From Streptomyces sp. NBC_01381 (GTDB lineage Bacteria; Actinomycetota; Actinomycetes; Streptomycetales; Streptomycetaceae): a stretch of 64,000 nucleotides of DNA. Each line of letters opens with the position of its first letter. Within the stretch, counting starts at the first letter, position 1. The stretch spans positions 62,001 to 126,000 of the forward strand of contig NZ_JAPEPI010000002.1 of the NCBI RefSeq assembly GCF_026340305.1. The letters are read 5' to 3'. Below, one piece after another: positions 52,270 through 59,813 of this stretch. Position numbers and translations under genes: made by a program. The notes below the pieces were generated by a model. That model worked only from the letters and a program-made list of their open reading frames with translations, searched no databases and was not told the DNA's origin.

Positions 52270-52354
52270 CTTCGTAGAGTTCCCCGTATCGCGGGGCACG
52301 AAGCCTTTGTATGACCGTACAAAGCTGCCGTACAGAGCCGCCGTACAAGACGCA
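52270..52354 (+). promoter_or_regulatory. Hairpin, palindrome and triple direct repeat in the purN leader
   Basis: In order: a long hairpin (52270-52303, outer arms CTTCGT/ACGAAG, inner CCCCG/CGGGG); a palindrome with CTTTGTA and TACAAAG arms (52305-52324); and three 13-base direct repeats starting CCGTACARA at 52316, 52329 and 52342. The last ends about 20 bases before the purN start. This is unusually dense for a Streptomyces leader and probably regulatory. Confidence 0.6.
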
Positions 52355-52376
52355 CCTCCCGAGAAAGGGCCCCGCT

Positions 52377-53006
52377 GTGGCCAAGAGCCCTGTGGCCAAG
52401 CGCCTCGTCGTGCTGGTCTCCGGATCAGGCACGAATCTGCAGGCTCTGCTCGACAAGATCGCGACGGACGGGACGACGGGCTACGGAGCCGAGATCGTCG
52501 CCGTCGGCGCGGACCGCGAGGGCATCGCGGGTCTTGAGCGGGCCGAGCGGGCCGGGATCCCCACCTTCGTGTGCCGGGTCAAGGACCACGCGGACCGCGC
52601 CGCGTGGGACGCGGCGCTCGCCGAGGCCACGGCCGCGTTCGAGCCCGACCTGGTCGTGTCGGCCGGGTTCATGAAGATCGTGGGGAAGGAATTCCTCGCA
52701 CGGTTCGGCGGCCGGTTCGTGAACACGCACCCCGCCCTGCTGCCCAGCTTCCCCGGGGCCCACGGTGTGCGCGACGCGCTCGCGTACGGCGCGAAGGTCA
52801 CGGGATGCACCGTCCACTTCGTCGACGACGGCGTCGACACCGGCCCGATCATCGCCCAGGGCGTGGTCCCGGTCGGGGATGAGGACGACGAGAGCGCTCT
52901 GCACGAGCGCATCAAGGAAGTCGAGCGAAGGCTGCTCGTCGATGTCGTGGGGCGTCTGGCCCGCAACGGCTACCGCATTGAGGGACGAAAGGTACTTATC
53001 CCGTGA
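52377..53006 (+). CDS. purN: Phosphoribosylglycinamide formyltransferase (10-formyl-THF)
   Basis: 209 residues from GTG 52377 after GAGAAAGGG. The formyltransferase active site is complete: N116 and H118 in FVNTHPALLPSFPG and D154 in DDGVDTGPI. The N-terminal phosphate loop SGSGTNLQAL is also present. It carries out step 3 of purine synthesis. The stop overlaps the purH start (GTGA), so the pair is translationally coupled; both enzymes use the folate made through FolD further downstream. Confidence 0.97.
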   Translation: MAKSPVAKRLVVLVSGSGTNLQALLDKIATDGTTGYGAEIVAVGADREGIAGLERAERAGIPTFVCRVKDHADRAAWDAALAEATAAFEPDLVVSAGFMKIVGKEFLARFGGRFVNTHPALLPSFPGAHGVRDALAYGAKVTGCTVHFVDDGVDTGPIIAQGVVPVGDEDDESALHERIKEVERRLLVDVVGRLARNGYRIEGRKVLIP

Positions 53007-54571
53007 CCGCCGAAGGTACGCACGGTTCGCAGCGCCCGATCAAGCGCGCGCTCATCAGCGTCTATGACAAGACCGGGCTCGAGGAGCTCGCGCGCGGGCT
53101 GCACGAGGGCGGCGTCGAGCTCGTCTCGACCGGTTCGACCGCCGCGAAGATCGCCGCCGCCGGGGTGCCCGTCACCAAGGTCGAGGAGCTGACAGGGTTC
53201 CCCGAGTGCCTGGACGGCCGGGTCAAGACGCTGCACCCGCGCGTGCACGCCGGGATCCTCGCCGACCTGCGCCTGGAGGACCACCAGCGGCAGCTCGCCG
53301 ACCTCGGCATCGAGCCGTTCCAGCTGGTCGTCGTGAACCTCTACCCCTTCAAGGCGACCGTGGCGTCGGGCGCGACGCCCGACGAGTGCGTCGAGCAGAT
53401 CGACATCGGCGGCCCGTCGATGGTCCGCGCCGCCGCCAAGAACCACCCCTCGGTGTCGGTCATCACGAGCCCTTCCCGGTACGCCGACGTGCTCGCCGCG
53501 GTCCGTGACGGCGGTTTCGACCTGACCGCGCGCAAGCGCCTGGCAGCCGAGGCGTTCCGGCACACCGCCGAGTACGACCTCGCGGTCGCCTCCTGGTTCG
53601 CGGACGACTACGCCGCCGACGGCTCGGCCTTCCCCGATTTCCTCGGCAGCGCCTACGGCCGCAAGAACGTCCTGCGCTACGGCGAGAACCCGCACCAGAA
53701 CGCGGCCCTCTACGTCGACGGCAATGGCGGCCTCGCCGAAGCCGAGCAGCTGCACGGCAAGGAGATGTCGTACAACAACTACACGGACACGGACGCCGCG
53801 CGCCGTGCCGCGTACGACCACGCCGACCCCTGCGTCGCGATCATCAAGCACGCCAACCCGTGCGGCATCGCGATCGGCGGGAACGTCGCCGAGGCGCACC
53901 GCAAGGCGCACGCCTGTGACCCGCTCTCCGCGTTCGGCGGTGTGATCGCCGTGAACCGTCCGGTCACCAAGGAGATGGCCGAGCAGGTCGCCGAGATCTT
54001 CACCGAGGTCATCGTCGCGCCCGAGTACGAGGACGGCGCGCTCGAAGCCCTCACCAAGAAGAAGAACATCCGCGTCCTGCGCGCCCACCGGGCGCCGTCC
54101 AACGCGGTCGAGGTCAAGCAGATCGACGGCGGCGCGCTGCTCCAGGTCACCGACCGGCTGCAGGCCGACGGCGACAACCCGGCCAACTGGACGCTGGCCA
54201 CGGGCGATGCCCTGAACCCGGGCGAGCTCGCCGAGCTTGAGTTCGCCTGGAAGGCGTCCCGCGCGGTGAAGTCCAACGCGATCCTGCTCGCCAAGGACGG
54301 CGCATCGGTCGGCGTCGGCATGGGCCAGGTCAACCGCGTCGACTCCGCGAAGCTTGCCGTCGAGCGGGCGGGCGCCGAGCGCGCGCACGGCGCGTACGCC
54401 GCGTCCGACGCGTTCTTCCCGTTCCCCGACGGCCTGGAGATCCTCACCGAGGCGGGCGTCAAGGCCGTGGTCCAGCCCGGCGGTTCGGTCCGCGACGAGC
54501 TGGTCATCGAGGCCGCGCGGAAGGCCGGAGTGACCATGTACTTCACGGGTACGCGGCACTTCTTCCACTGA
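53003..54571 (+). CDS. purH: Bifunctional AICAR formyltransferase / IMP cyclohydrolase
   Basis: 522 residues, GTG start. The N-terminal IMP cyclohydrolase (about 1-140) has ALISVYDKTGLEELA, STGSTAAKI and AAAKNHPSVSVI. The C-terminal AICAR transformylase carries the KHANPCGIAIG catalytic Lys-His motif and ends GVTMYFTGTRHFFH, the usual terminus. It performs the last two steps to IMP and is coupled to purN. Confidence 0.97.
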   Translation: MTAEGTHGSQRPIKRALISVYDKTGLEELARGLHEGGVELVSTGSTAAKIAAAGVPVTKVEELTGFPECLDGRVKTLHPRVHAGILADLRLEDHQRQLADLGIEPFQLVVVNLYPFKATVASGATPDECVEQIDIGGPSMVRAAAKNHPSVSVITSPSRYADVLAAVRDGGFDLTARKRLAAEAFRHTAEYDLAVASWFADDYAADGSAFPDFLGSAYGRKNVLRYGENPHQNAALYVDGNGGLAEAEQLHGKEMSYNNYTDTDAARRAAYDHADPCVAIIKHANPCGIAIGGNVAEAHRKAHACDPLSAFGGVIAVNRPVTKEMAEQVAEIFTEVIVAPEYEDGALEALTKKKNIRVLRAHRAPSNAVEVKQIDGGALLQVTDRLQADGDNPANWTLATGDALNPGELAELEFAWKASRAVKSNAILLAKDGASVGVGMGQVNRVDSAKLAVERAGAERAHGAYAASDAFFPFPDGLEILTEAGVKAVVQPGGSVRDELVIEAARKAGVTMYFTGTRHFFH

Positions 54572-54581
54572 GCCGCCGCTG

Positions 54582-54614
54582 GGCGCCCGTTCGACGGTTC
54601 GGCGAACGGGCGCC
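54582..54614 (+). terminator. Terminator of purNH
   Basis: Perfect 12-bp arms GGCGCCCGTTCG / CGAACGGGCGCC starting 11 bases after the stop. Confidence 0.75.
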
Positions 54615-54722
54615 GCGCTCCTGACAGTTGTGAGGTACCGGCTCTTCTCGATTCCGCAGATGCTGAACAAGCACCGAACGGGGGCGGGCTCGACCGCCCG
54701 AGATGCGGAACGAGGAGAGTTC

Positions 54723-55112
54723 ATGAGCAAGGCACGGATGGCTCTGATCAGCGCGGCGGCCGTGGGCGCGACCGCGTTCGCGGGGCCGGCGGCGTTTGCC
54801 GCGGACACCGGCACCACCAGCGCGCGGAGCGGCAGTTCGGCTGCGGCTGCCTGCGCGAACCAGCGGCCCGTCACGAGCAGTGTGGGCAAGCTGTACTGGA
54901 AGGTCTGCACGAAGACCGTGGGCGGCAACAAGTACAAGAAGGTGTACGGCACCCTCAAGGACACCCGGGCGAACGGCAAGCCCGTCTACGGGAAGATCCT
55001 CTTCAAGCCGAGCAACCACTCGCACACGTACAAGACCTACGGCACCAAGAACTTCGACACCGGTTGGCACAAGGCCACCAAGACCTACGCGAAGGTCTGG
55101 GGCGCGCGCTGA
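54723..55112 (+). CDS. Small secreted protein
   Basis: 129 residues from ATG 54723 (GAGGAG upstream). The signal peptide ends at GPAAFAAD. The mature domain of about 85 residues has two cysteines (AACANQRP and KVCTKT), repeated K-Y-K/Y-G-T strands (KYKKVYGTLKD, KTYGTKNFDTG) and is strongly basic. It is beta-rich and extracellular; no family was recognised. Confidence 0.75.
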   Translation: MSKARMALISAAAVGATAFAGPAAFAADTGTTSARSGSSAAAACANQRPVTSSVGKLYWKVCTKTVGGNKYKKVYGTLKDTRANGKPVYGKILFKPSNHSHTYKTYGTKNFDTGWHKATKTYAKVWGAR

Positions 55113-55140
55113 GCCGGAGTCCGATGACGCGTTGAGGAGC

Positions 55141-55173
55141 GGCCCCGCCCGGTCATGCGCACCGGGCGGGGCC
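55141..55173. terminator. Bidirectional terminator, secreted protein / kinase operon
   Basis: Perfect 13-bp arms GGCCCCGCCCGGT / ACCGGGCGGGGCC followed by TTCTC. Confidence 0.8.
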
Positions 55174-55182
55174 TTCTCCGTC

Positions 55183-56052
55183 TTACGCCGCAGCCACTCT
55201 GCGCAGCAGGCTCCGGGCGTCGTGCCGGGCGCGCAGCTCGTGGGTAGGAGCCAGGCAGTCGGTGATGATCTCCCGCCAGGCGGCCGGGAGCCGGGGTGAC
55301 AGGCGCAGCGGTTCGCTGCCGCGCGCGTAGCCGACCGTGGCTTTCAGCGTCGCCGACGGGGTGCCGCCGGGGAACGGAGAGGCGCCGGTCAGTGCCAGAT
55401 GGGCCAGCATGCCGAACGCCCAGATGTCCGTGGTGGTACGGATCGGATGTCCTCGCTCGGTGCACTCCGCCCAGATGAGCTCGGGTGGTGTGAACCGTGT
55501 GGTGCGGAAGGCGGGCGCGTAGGCGTACGAACCCTCCAGCTGCGCCGCGAGGTTGAAGTCGGCGAGCCGCGCCGTGCCGTCCGGCATCAGCAGGACGTTT
55601 CCGGGTTTGAGATCGCCGTGCACCCAGCCCGCCCCGTGCAGCTGGGCCAGACCCTCACAGATGTGAGTGAGCAACTCTCCTGATACGGGCTCCTGTTGCC
55701 GCTCAAGGACCACATCGAGCGAATGCGCCGCCCGTTCAAGGGCCAGCACCGTGGCGCCGTCGAGGTGGGGATGCGCCGCATCCGTCACCGTCAGCGAGTC
55801 GTACATCCTGATGAGCCGCGGCCCGCGCACGGCGCGCAGCAGCTGCACCTCGCGCTGGACGAGCTCCCGCAGCGAGCTCCGCCGACGCGGTGAACTGGCG
55901 CCGGTGGGAAGAAACTTGAGCGCCACCGGGCGAGGGAACAGTGGGTCCTCCGGTACCCGCCGCCCCGCGTACACACGGGCGAACGCGCCCGCGGAGATCC
56001 GCGCACCGACCTCCCACGCGCCGATCCGGTAGCCGACCGGCACAGAGGTCAC
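55183..56052 (-). CDS. Soluble atypical Ser/Thr kinase paired with an FHA protein
   Basis: 289 residues, kinase domain only, with no TM helix. The glycine loop GARISAGAFARVYAG, ATP lysine VALKFLP, helix-C glutamate region and HGDLKPGN loop are present. The catalytic triplet is HGD instead of HRD and the metal motif is DFN instead of DFG, so catalysis may be weak or use altered metal binding. The APE motif is replaced by PPE in RFTPPELIW. The start GTG overlaps the stop of the FHA gene, indicating a functional pair in which the FHA protein is a likely substrate or targeting partner. Confidence 0.88.
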   Translation of the reverse strand: MTSVPVGYRIGAWEVGARISAGAFARVYAGRRVPEDPLFPRPVALKFLPTGASSPRRRSSLRELVQREVQLLRAVRGPRLIRMYDSLTVTDAAHPHLDGATVLALERAAHSLDVVLERQQEPVSGELLTHICEGLAQLHGAGWVHGDLKPGNVLLMPDGTARLADFNLAAQLEGSYAYAPAFRTTRFTPPELIWAECTERGHPIRTTTDIWAFGMLAHLALTGASPFPGGTPSATLKATVGYARGSEPLRLSPRLPAAWREIITDCLAPTHELRARHDARSLLRRVAAA

Positions 56053-56843
56053 CGGCCCGGCTCCACGGAGAGCAGGGCACGGTCGGGCTCAGGGCGGAGC
56101 AGGTCGAGGTCGTCCTCGTACACGAGATCGAAGCGTAGGGCGAGCGCGGCCAGGGTCTCCTTCTTGCTGTGGTGCCGACCGCCGCTCTCGGCCGCCTCCG
56201 GGGCCGGTTTGAGGCGCAGCTTCACCGCCAGGTAGTCGATGTTCCACTGCAGCGCCGTGCGGTTGACGGTGGGCCAGACCGGCCGTAATCGGGTGAGCAG
56301 CTGCCGGCTGGTGGGCAGCGGTGCGTAGGGTTCGCCGCGCAGCCGTGGCTCGCACAGGGCGGCGAGCGCGAGGAAGTAGCGCTTGGAGCGGTCGAGGGGG
56401 AAGGCCGGCGCGGTGGTGTCCTGATCCGGGCACTCGCCCTGCCCGTCCGAGTGGTAGCTGTGCCGCGGGGCCCAAACGTCGAAGCTGATCAGCTCCTCCG
56501 CGGCAGGCAGGACGACCCGGGCGAACTCGAAGGGGACGGGTGCCTCGGTCCGTCCCGGCGCGACCTTGATGTGCTCGCCCGCGCCTTCCGGGTTCTCCAC
56601 GACGTAGGTCTGGTGGCGGCTCAGATTGGTCAGGGACCAGTACTCCCCGCTCGCGGTCACCACGCCCGCGTTGCGGGAAACGCCGTCGTGCGGAAGGGCC
56701 AGCCAGCGTCCGTCGTGCGGGGACGGACGCTGGGGGGTCCGGCCCTGGGCAGCCTGTTCGCCCCGCCCGAAGCCGAGGCACTCGCCGGGTGCGAGCCGGA
56801 TCTGTGGACCCGGTGGTACGACGATGATGCTGAACATGGTCAT
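56049..56843 (-). CDS. FHA-domain protein with C-terminal helical (winged-helix-like) domain
   Basis: 264 residues, ATG 56843 after GGGGGAAGA. Residues of about 1-110 look like a forkhead-associated fold (GECLGFGRGEQ, DGVSRNAGVV, LTNLSRHQTYVV), which binds phospho-threonine. Residues of about 150-250 form helices (KRYFLALAALCEPRL, LTRLRPVWPTVNRTALQWNI) that may be a winged-helix DNA or protein binding domain. It is translated together with the atypical kinase downstream, so kinase output is probably read through this protein. Confidence 0.75.
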   Translation of the reverse strand: MTMFSIIVVPPGPQIRLAPGECLGFGRGEQAAQGRTPQRPSPHDGRWLALPHDGVSRNAGVVTASGEYWSLTNLSRHQTYVVENPEGAGEHIKVAPGRTEAPVPFEFARVVLPAAEELISFDVWAPRHSYHSDGQGECPDQDTTAPAFPLDRSKRYFLALAALCEPRLRGEPYAPLPTSRQLLTRLRPVWPTVNRTALQWNIDYLAVKLRLKPAPEAAESGGRHHSKKETLAALALRFDLVYEDDLDLLRPEPDRALLSVEPGR

Positions 56844-56992
56844 TCTTCCCCCGTTTCATGCGGCGCGCCGTCGCCGTTCTCGGACGGCCGTCCGACGCCC
56901 ACAGAACGATGACCGAGGGGAGCGCGGCAGGCCATGGTGTTGCGGCTCAGTGCAAAGGCCGAGTCCGTCGGGGGAGAACCAGATGCTGCGCG

Positions 56993-57104
56993 GGGCGACG
57001 CGAGGTCGGGGCGACGCGAGGTCGGGGCGACGCGAGGTCGGGGCGACGCGAGGTCGGGGCGACGCGAGGTCGGCGTGGCGCGAGGTCGGCGTGGCGCGAC
57101 AACC
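56993..57104. repeat. 16-bp tandem repeat array
   Basis: Five perfect copies of GGGGCGACGCGAGGTC (56993-57072) and two degenerate copies with GGCGTGGCGCGA. The period is not a multiple of three and no gene spans it, so it is non-coding and a good strain-typing locus. Confidence 0.9.
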
Positions 57105-57105
57105 C

Positions 57106-57146
57106 ACGGGCCGTGCCCCCCCTCGTGAGGGTGACACGGCCCGTGA
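57106..57146. terminator. Terminator of the Tyr/Gly/Pro membrane protein gene
   Basis: Perfect 11-bp arms CACGGGCCGTG / CACGGCCCGTG, 19-base loop, starting 32 bases past the gene end on the minus strand. Confidence 0.6.
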
Positions 57147-57177
57147 GTGTGCGTGCTGTGCGCGGTCGCCGCTCGCT

Positions 57178-57804
57178 TCAGTAGCGGGGGCGGGCGAACC
57201 AGGCGGTGCCGCTGGGCACGACCGGCGCGATCGTGATGATGACGGCGAACGTCACCCAGATCAGCGGGCCGATGATCGCGGTCGCGAACCCGGAGTCGAG
57301 GCCGACGAAGAGGCCGATCAGACCGACGATGCCGCCGAGCGCGCCATAGATGACCGTGGTGATACGGACGCCCTGGCCGCCGCGGCTGAACTTCACGCCG
57401 AGCGTGATCGAGAGCGTCGCGAGCGCGGCGGCGATCAGCGCGCCGATGATGGCGATACCGGCGACCGCGTCACCTGCCTCACCCATGCCGGTGAGGCCCA
57501 GGTCCTCGCCGCTGTCGCCGGCGTCGCTCGCGATCGCACCCACGTAGAGGTAGATGATCGCGAAGATGATCTGCACCGCGGAGATCAGGAACAGGAATAC
57601 GCGGGCCGTCACGAGGAGCCCCGGCATCGTCTGCGGCATCATGTTCCCGCCCGGGTAACCGGGGTAGGCCGGCTGCTGCGGGTAGCCGTAGCCCTGCTGC
57701 GGCGGGACGCCCGGAGGGGCCTGCTGGGGATAGCCGTATCCGGGAGCGGCCGGGGGCTGCTGGGGCGGCTGCCCGTAAGGGTTGTTCGGGTCGCCGTAAC
57801 TCAT
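57178..57804 (-). CDS. Four-TM protein with Pro/Gln/Gly/Tyr-rich N-terminus
   Basis: 208 residues from ATG 57804 after GGAGGAAG; this removes a basic, non-conserved upstream extension. The N-terminal 60 residues are of the PQQ-GYGYPQQ type, common in actinobacterial membrane proteins near division or secretion machinery. Four TM helices follow, the first near LLVTARVFLFLISAVQIIFA. No catalytic motif. Function unknown. Confidence 0.8.
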   Translation of the reverse strand: MSYGDPNNPYGQPPQQPPAAPGYGYPQQAPPGVPPQQGYGYPQQPAYPGYPGGNMMPQTMPGLLVTARVFLFLISAVQIIFAIIYLYVGAIASDAGDSGEDLGLTGMGEAGDAVAGIAIIGALIAAALATLSITLGVKFSRGGQGVRITTVIYGALGGIVGLIGLFVGLDSGFATAIIGPLIWVTFAVIITIAPVVPSGTAWFARPRY

Positions 57805-58069
57805 GGCGGTCTTCCTCCGTCGGGTAGTGCGGGGACGACGCGGCACATCACGGAGGAAGTTCTACAGATGCGGTCCGTCCCCCCGACACTGCCCGCGGCA
57901 CTGTGCCGCATATCGTTCTTTAGCCCGGGCTTATTTGTCCAGCCGCATTCCGTATGTGTTGTGCAAGTGCAACAGAGCTGGTCAGGTCTCGGGACACAGC
58001 TGGGACACAGGCGGGGCGCGGGGGAGCCCTGATTGGTACCGGGCGGGCCTCATCCGGGAAGATGGGGTC

Positions 58070-58933
58070 ATGACCGCCCAGATTCTCGATGGCAAGGCCA
58101 CCGCAGCTGCGATCAAGTCCGAACTGGCCGTCCGCGTGGCGGCCCTCAAGGAGAAGGGCATCACCCCCGGACTCGGCACCGTCCTGGTCGGTGACGACCC
58201 GGGCAGCCAGAAGTACGTCGCGGGCAAGCACCGCGACTGCGCGCAGGTCGGCATCGCCTCCATCCAGCGCGAACTGCCCGCCACCGCGACGCAGGACGAG
58301 ATCGAGGCCGTCGTCCGCGACCTCAACGAGGACCCCGCCTGCACCGGCTACATCGTGCAGCTCCCGCTGCCCAAGGGCATCGACGAGAACCGCATCCTCG
58401 AGCTGATGGATCCGGCCAAGGACGCCGACGGCCTGCACCCGATGAACCTCGGCCGCCTCGTCCTCAACGAGCCGGCCCCGCTGCCCTGCACGCCGAACGG
58501 CGTGATCACGCTGCTCCGTCAGCACGGCGTGGAGATCAACGGCGCGGAGGTCGTGGTCGTCGGCCGCGGCGTGACGATCGGCCGCTCGATGCCGCTGCTG
58601 CTCACCCGCCGCTCCGAGAACGCGACGGTGACGCAGTGCCACACCGGCACGCGCGACCTGGCGTACCACCTCAAGAAGGCCGACATCATCGTGGCCGCCG
58701 CGGGCGTCCCGCACCTGATCAAGGCCGAGGACGTGAAGCCGGGCGTCGCGGTCTTGGACGTCGGCGTCTCGCGCGACGAGACCGGCAAGATCGTCGGCGA
58801 TGTGCACCCGGACGTCTACGAGGTCGCCGGGTGGATCTCGCCGAACCCGGGCGGTGTCGGCCCGATGACGCGTGCCCAACTGCTCGTCAACGTCGTCGAG
58901 GCGGCCGAGCGCGCTGCCGCTGCCGCGAGCTGA
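58070..58933 (+). CDS. folD: Methylene-THF dehydrogenase / methenyl-THF cyclohydrolase
   Basis: 287 residues from ATG 58070. FolD motifs are complete: the lysine region SQKYVAGKHRDCAQVGI, the cofactor loop VVVVGRGVTIGRSMPLLL, DADGLHP and the PGGVGPMTRAQLL tail. It supplies 10-formyl-THF for PurN and PurH. The next gene starts 19 bases downstream. The 265-base upstream gap carries GTTG/CAAC arms around TGCAAGTG near 57958, a possible operator of unknown factor. Confidence 0.96.
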   Translation: MTAQILDGKATAAAIKSELAVRVAALKEKGITPGLGTVLVGDDPGSQKYVAGKHRDCAQVGIASIQRELPATATQDEIEAVVRDLNEDPACTGYIVQLPLPKGIDENRILELMDPAKDADGLHPMNLGRLVLNEPAPLPCTPNGVITLLRQHGVEINGAEVVVVGRGVTIGRSMPLLLTRRSENATVTQCHTGTRDLAYHLKKADIIVAAAGVPHLIKAEDVKPGVAVLDVGVSRDETGKIVGDVHPDVYEVAGWISPNPGGVGPMTRAQLLVNVVEAAERAAAAAS

Positions 58934-58952
58934 CCGGGAAGAGGGCGAGCCC

Positions 58953-59561
58953 ATGAGCGTAGGCGCGAAGGGCGGGAACGGAGCGGCGGCGTCGTCGCCC
59001 GGGCCGGACGACTCTGATGAGAGCGGGGCCGCGGCGTCCGAACCGCAGGCTGCCGAGTCCGAGCCGAGGGACGGGGCGTCCGAGCCGCAGACCGAGCCGC
59101 AGACCGAGGGGGAGACCGCTGCGGGTCAGGCCGAGGGACACGTCGCCGCCGGTGCCGGCGGGCAGGTCAAGCGGACCTCGCGGCGCTTCCCGCTCTTCAC
59201 CCGCGACACCGCGCGGCCCGAGGGCGGCGGCCGTGCCGCGAGCGGTGACGCGCCCGCGCCCGCCCGCCAGTGGCCGCTGCTCGTGGTGATAGCGACGGTG
59301 GCGATCGGGCTGCTGCTCACCGCACTCGACGTGTTCCGCGTCGGCACGATACTGATCGGCGTCGCGTTGATCGCGGGTGCCGTGCTGCGCTGGGCGCTGC
59401 CCGACGTCGGCATGCTGGCGGTGCGTTCGCGCTTCACGGACATGGTGACGTACGGCGTGCTTGGCGTCGCCATCGTGCTGCTCGCGCTGATGGCACAGCC
59501 GCGGCCGTGGCTGGAGATCCCGTTCCTCAGCGACACGCTGCACCGCACGATCACCACCTGA
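58953..59561 (+). CDS. DUF3017-type membrane protein downstream of folD
   Basis: 202 residues from ATG 58953. The first 110 residues are acidic and repetitive (ASEPQAAESEP, EPQTEPQTEGE). Three TM helices follow (PLLVVIATVAIGLLLTALDV, ILIGVALIAGAVLRWALPDV, VLGVAIVLLALMAQ) and the protein ends shortly after. Its place next to folD is typical for DUF3017 in Streptomyces. Role unknown; co-transcription with folD is likely. Confidence 0.85.
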   Translation: MSVGAKGGNGAAASSPGPDDSDESGAAASEPQAAESEPRDGASEPQTEPQTEGETAAGQAEGHVAAGAGGQVKRTSRRFPLFTRDTARPEGGGRAASGDAPAPARQWPLLVVIATVAIGLLLTALDVFRVGTILIGVALIAGAVLRWALPDVGMLAVRSRFTDMVTYGVLGVAIVLLALMAQPRPWLEIPFLSDTLHRTITT

Positions 59562-59606
59562 GGCGCGACAGGCGCGACAGGCACGACAGGCACCGCGCGC
59601 GAGCAC

Positions 59607-59653
59607 ACACGGCGGCCCGCACTCTCCCCCCCCATGAGTGCGGGCCGCCGTGT
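59607..59653 (+). terminator. Terminator of the folD operon
   Basis: Perfect 18-bp arms (59607-59624, 59636-59653), 11-base loop. Short GCGCGACAGG tandem copies lie just before it (59565-59590). Confidence 0.85.
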
Positions 59654-59751
59654 CATCCCGTCCGGGAAACTACCGGCGGCGCGGCGGCCCCGTCGTCCCG
59701 TCACGGGTTGACGTTCGGCCGCACCCGGCGCGGTAGCCCGCCGGTTCCTGC

Positions 59752-59807
59752 AACTTCCGCTGTACCGCGGAAGTTTGACGTTCGGCCGCCCGCCCCGGCG
59801 CTACGCT
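59752..59807 (+). promoter_or_regulatory. Operator and promoter of a two-component operon
   Basis: The palindrome arms are AACTTCCGC (59752-59760) and GCGGAAGTT (59767-59775). TTGACG (59775-59780) and a TACGCT -10-like box (59802-59807) follow, with the ATG 6 bases later (leaderless type). The -35/-10 spacing of 21 is long, so an activator is likely. TTGACGTTCGGCCGC also occurs at 59708, a 15-bp direct repeat. Confidence 0.55.
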
Positions 59808-59813
59808 GCGGCG

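Larger units (their letters stand above)
56844..57177. other. 334-base gap with a minisatellite and a terminator
   Basis: No gene. It contains the upstream region of the FHA operon, the 16-bp tandem array at 56993 and the hairpin at 57106-57146. Confidence 0.6.

Noticed and set aside
56993..57140. Arg/Gly-rich peptide repeat encoded by the 16-bp array
   Set aside because: A 16-bp period cycles through all frames, start and RBS are missing, and the array lies in an intergenic gap; treated as non-coding.
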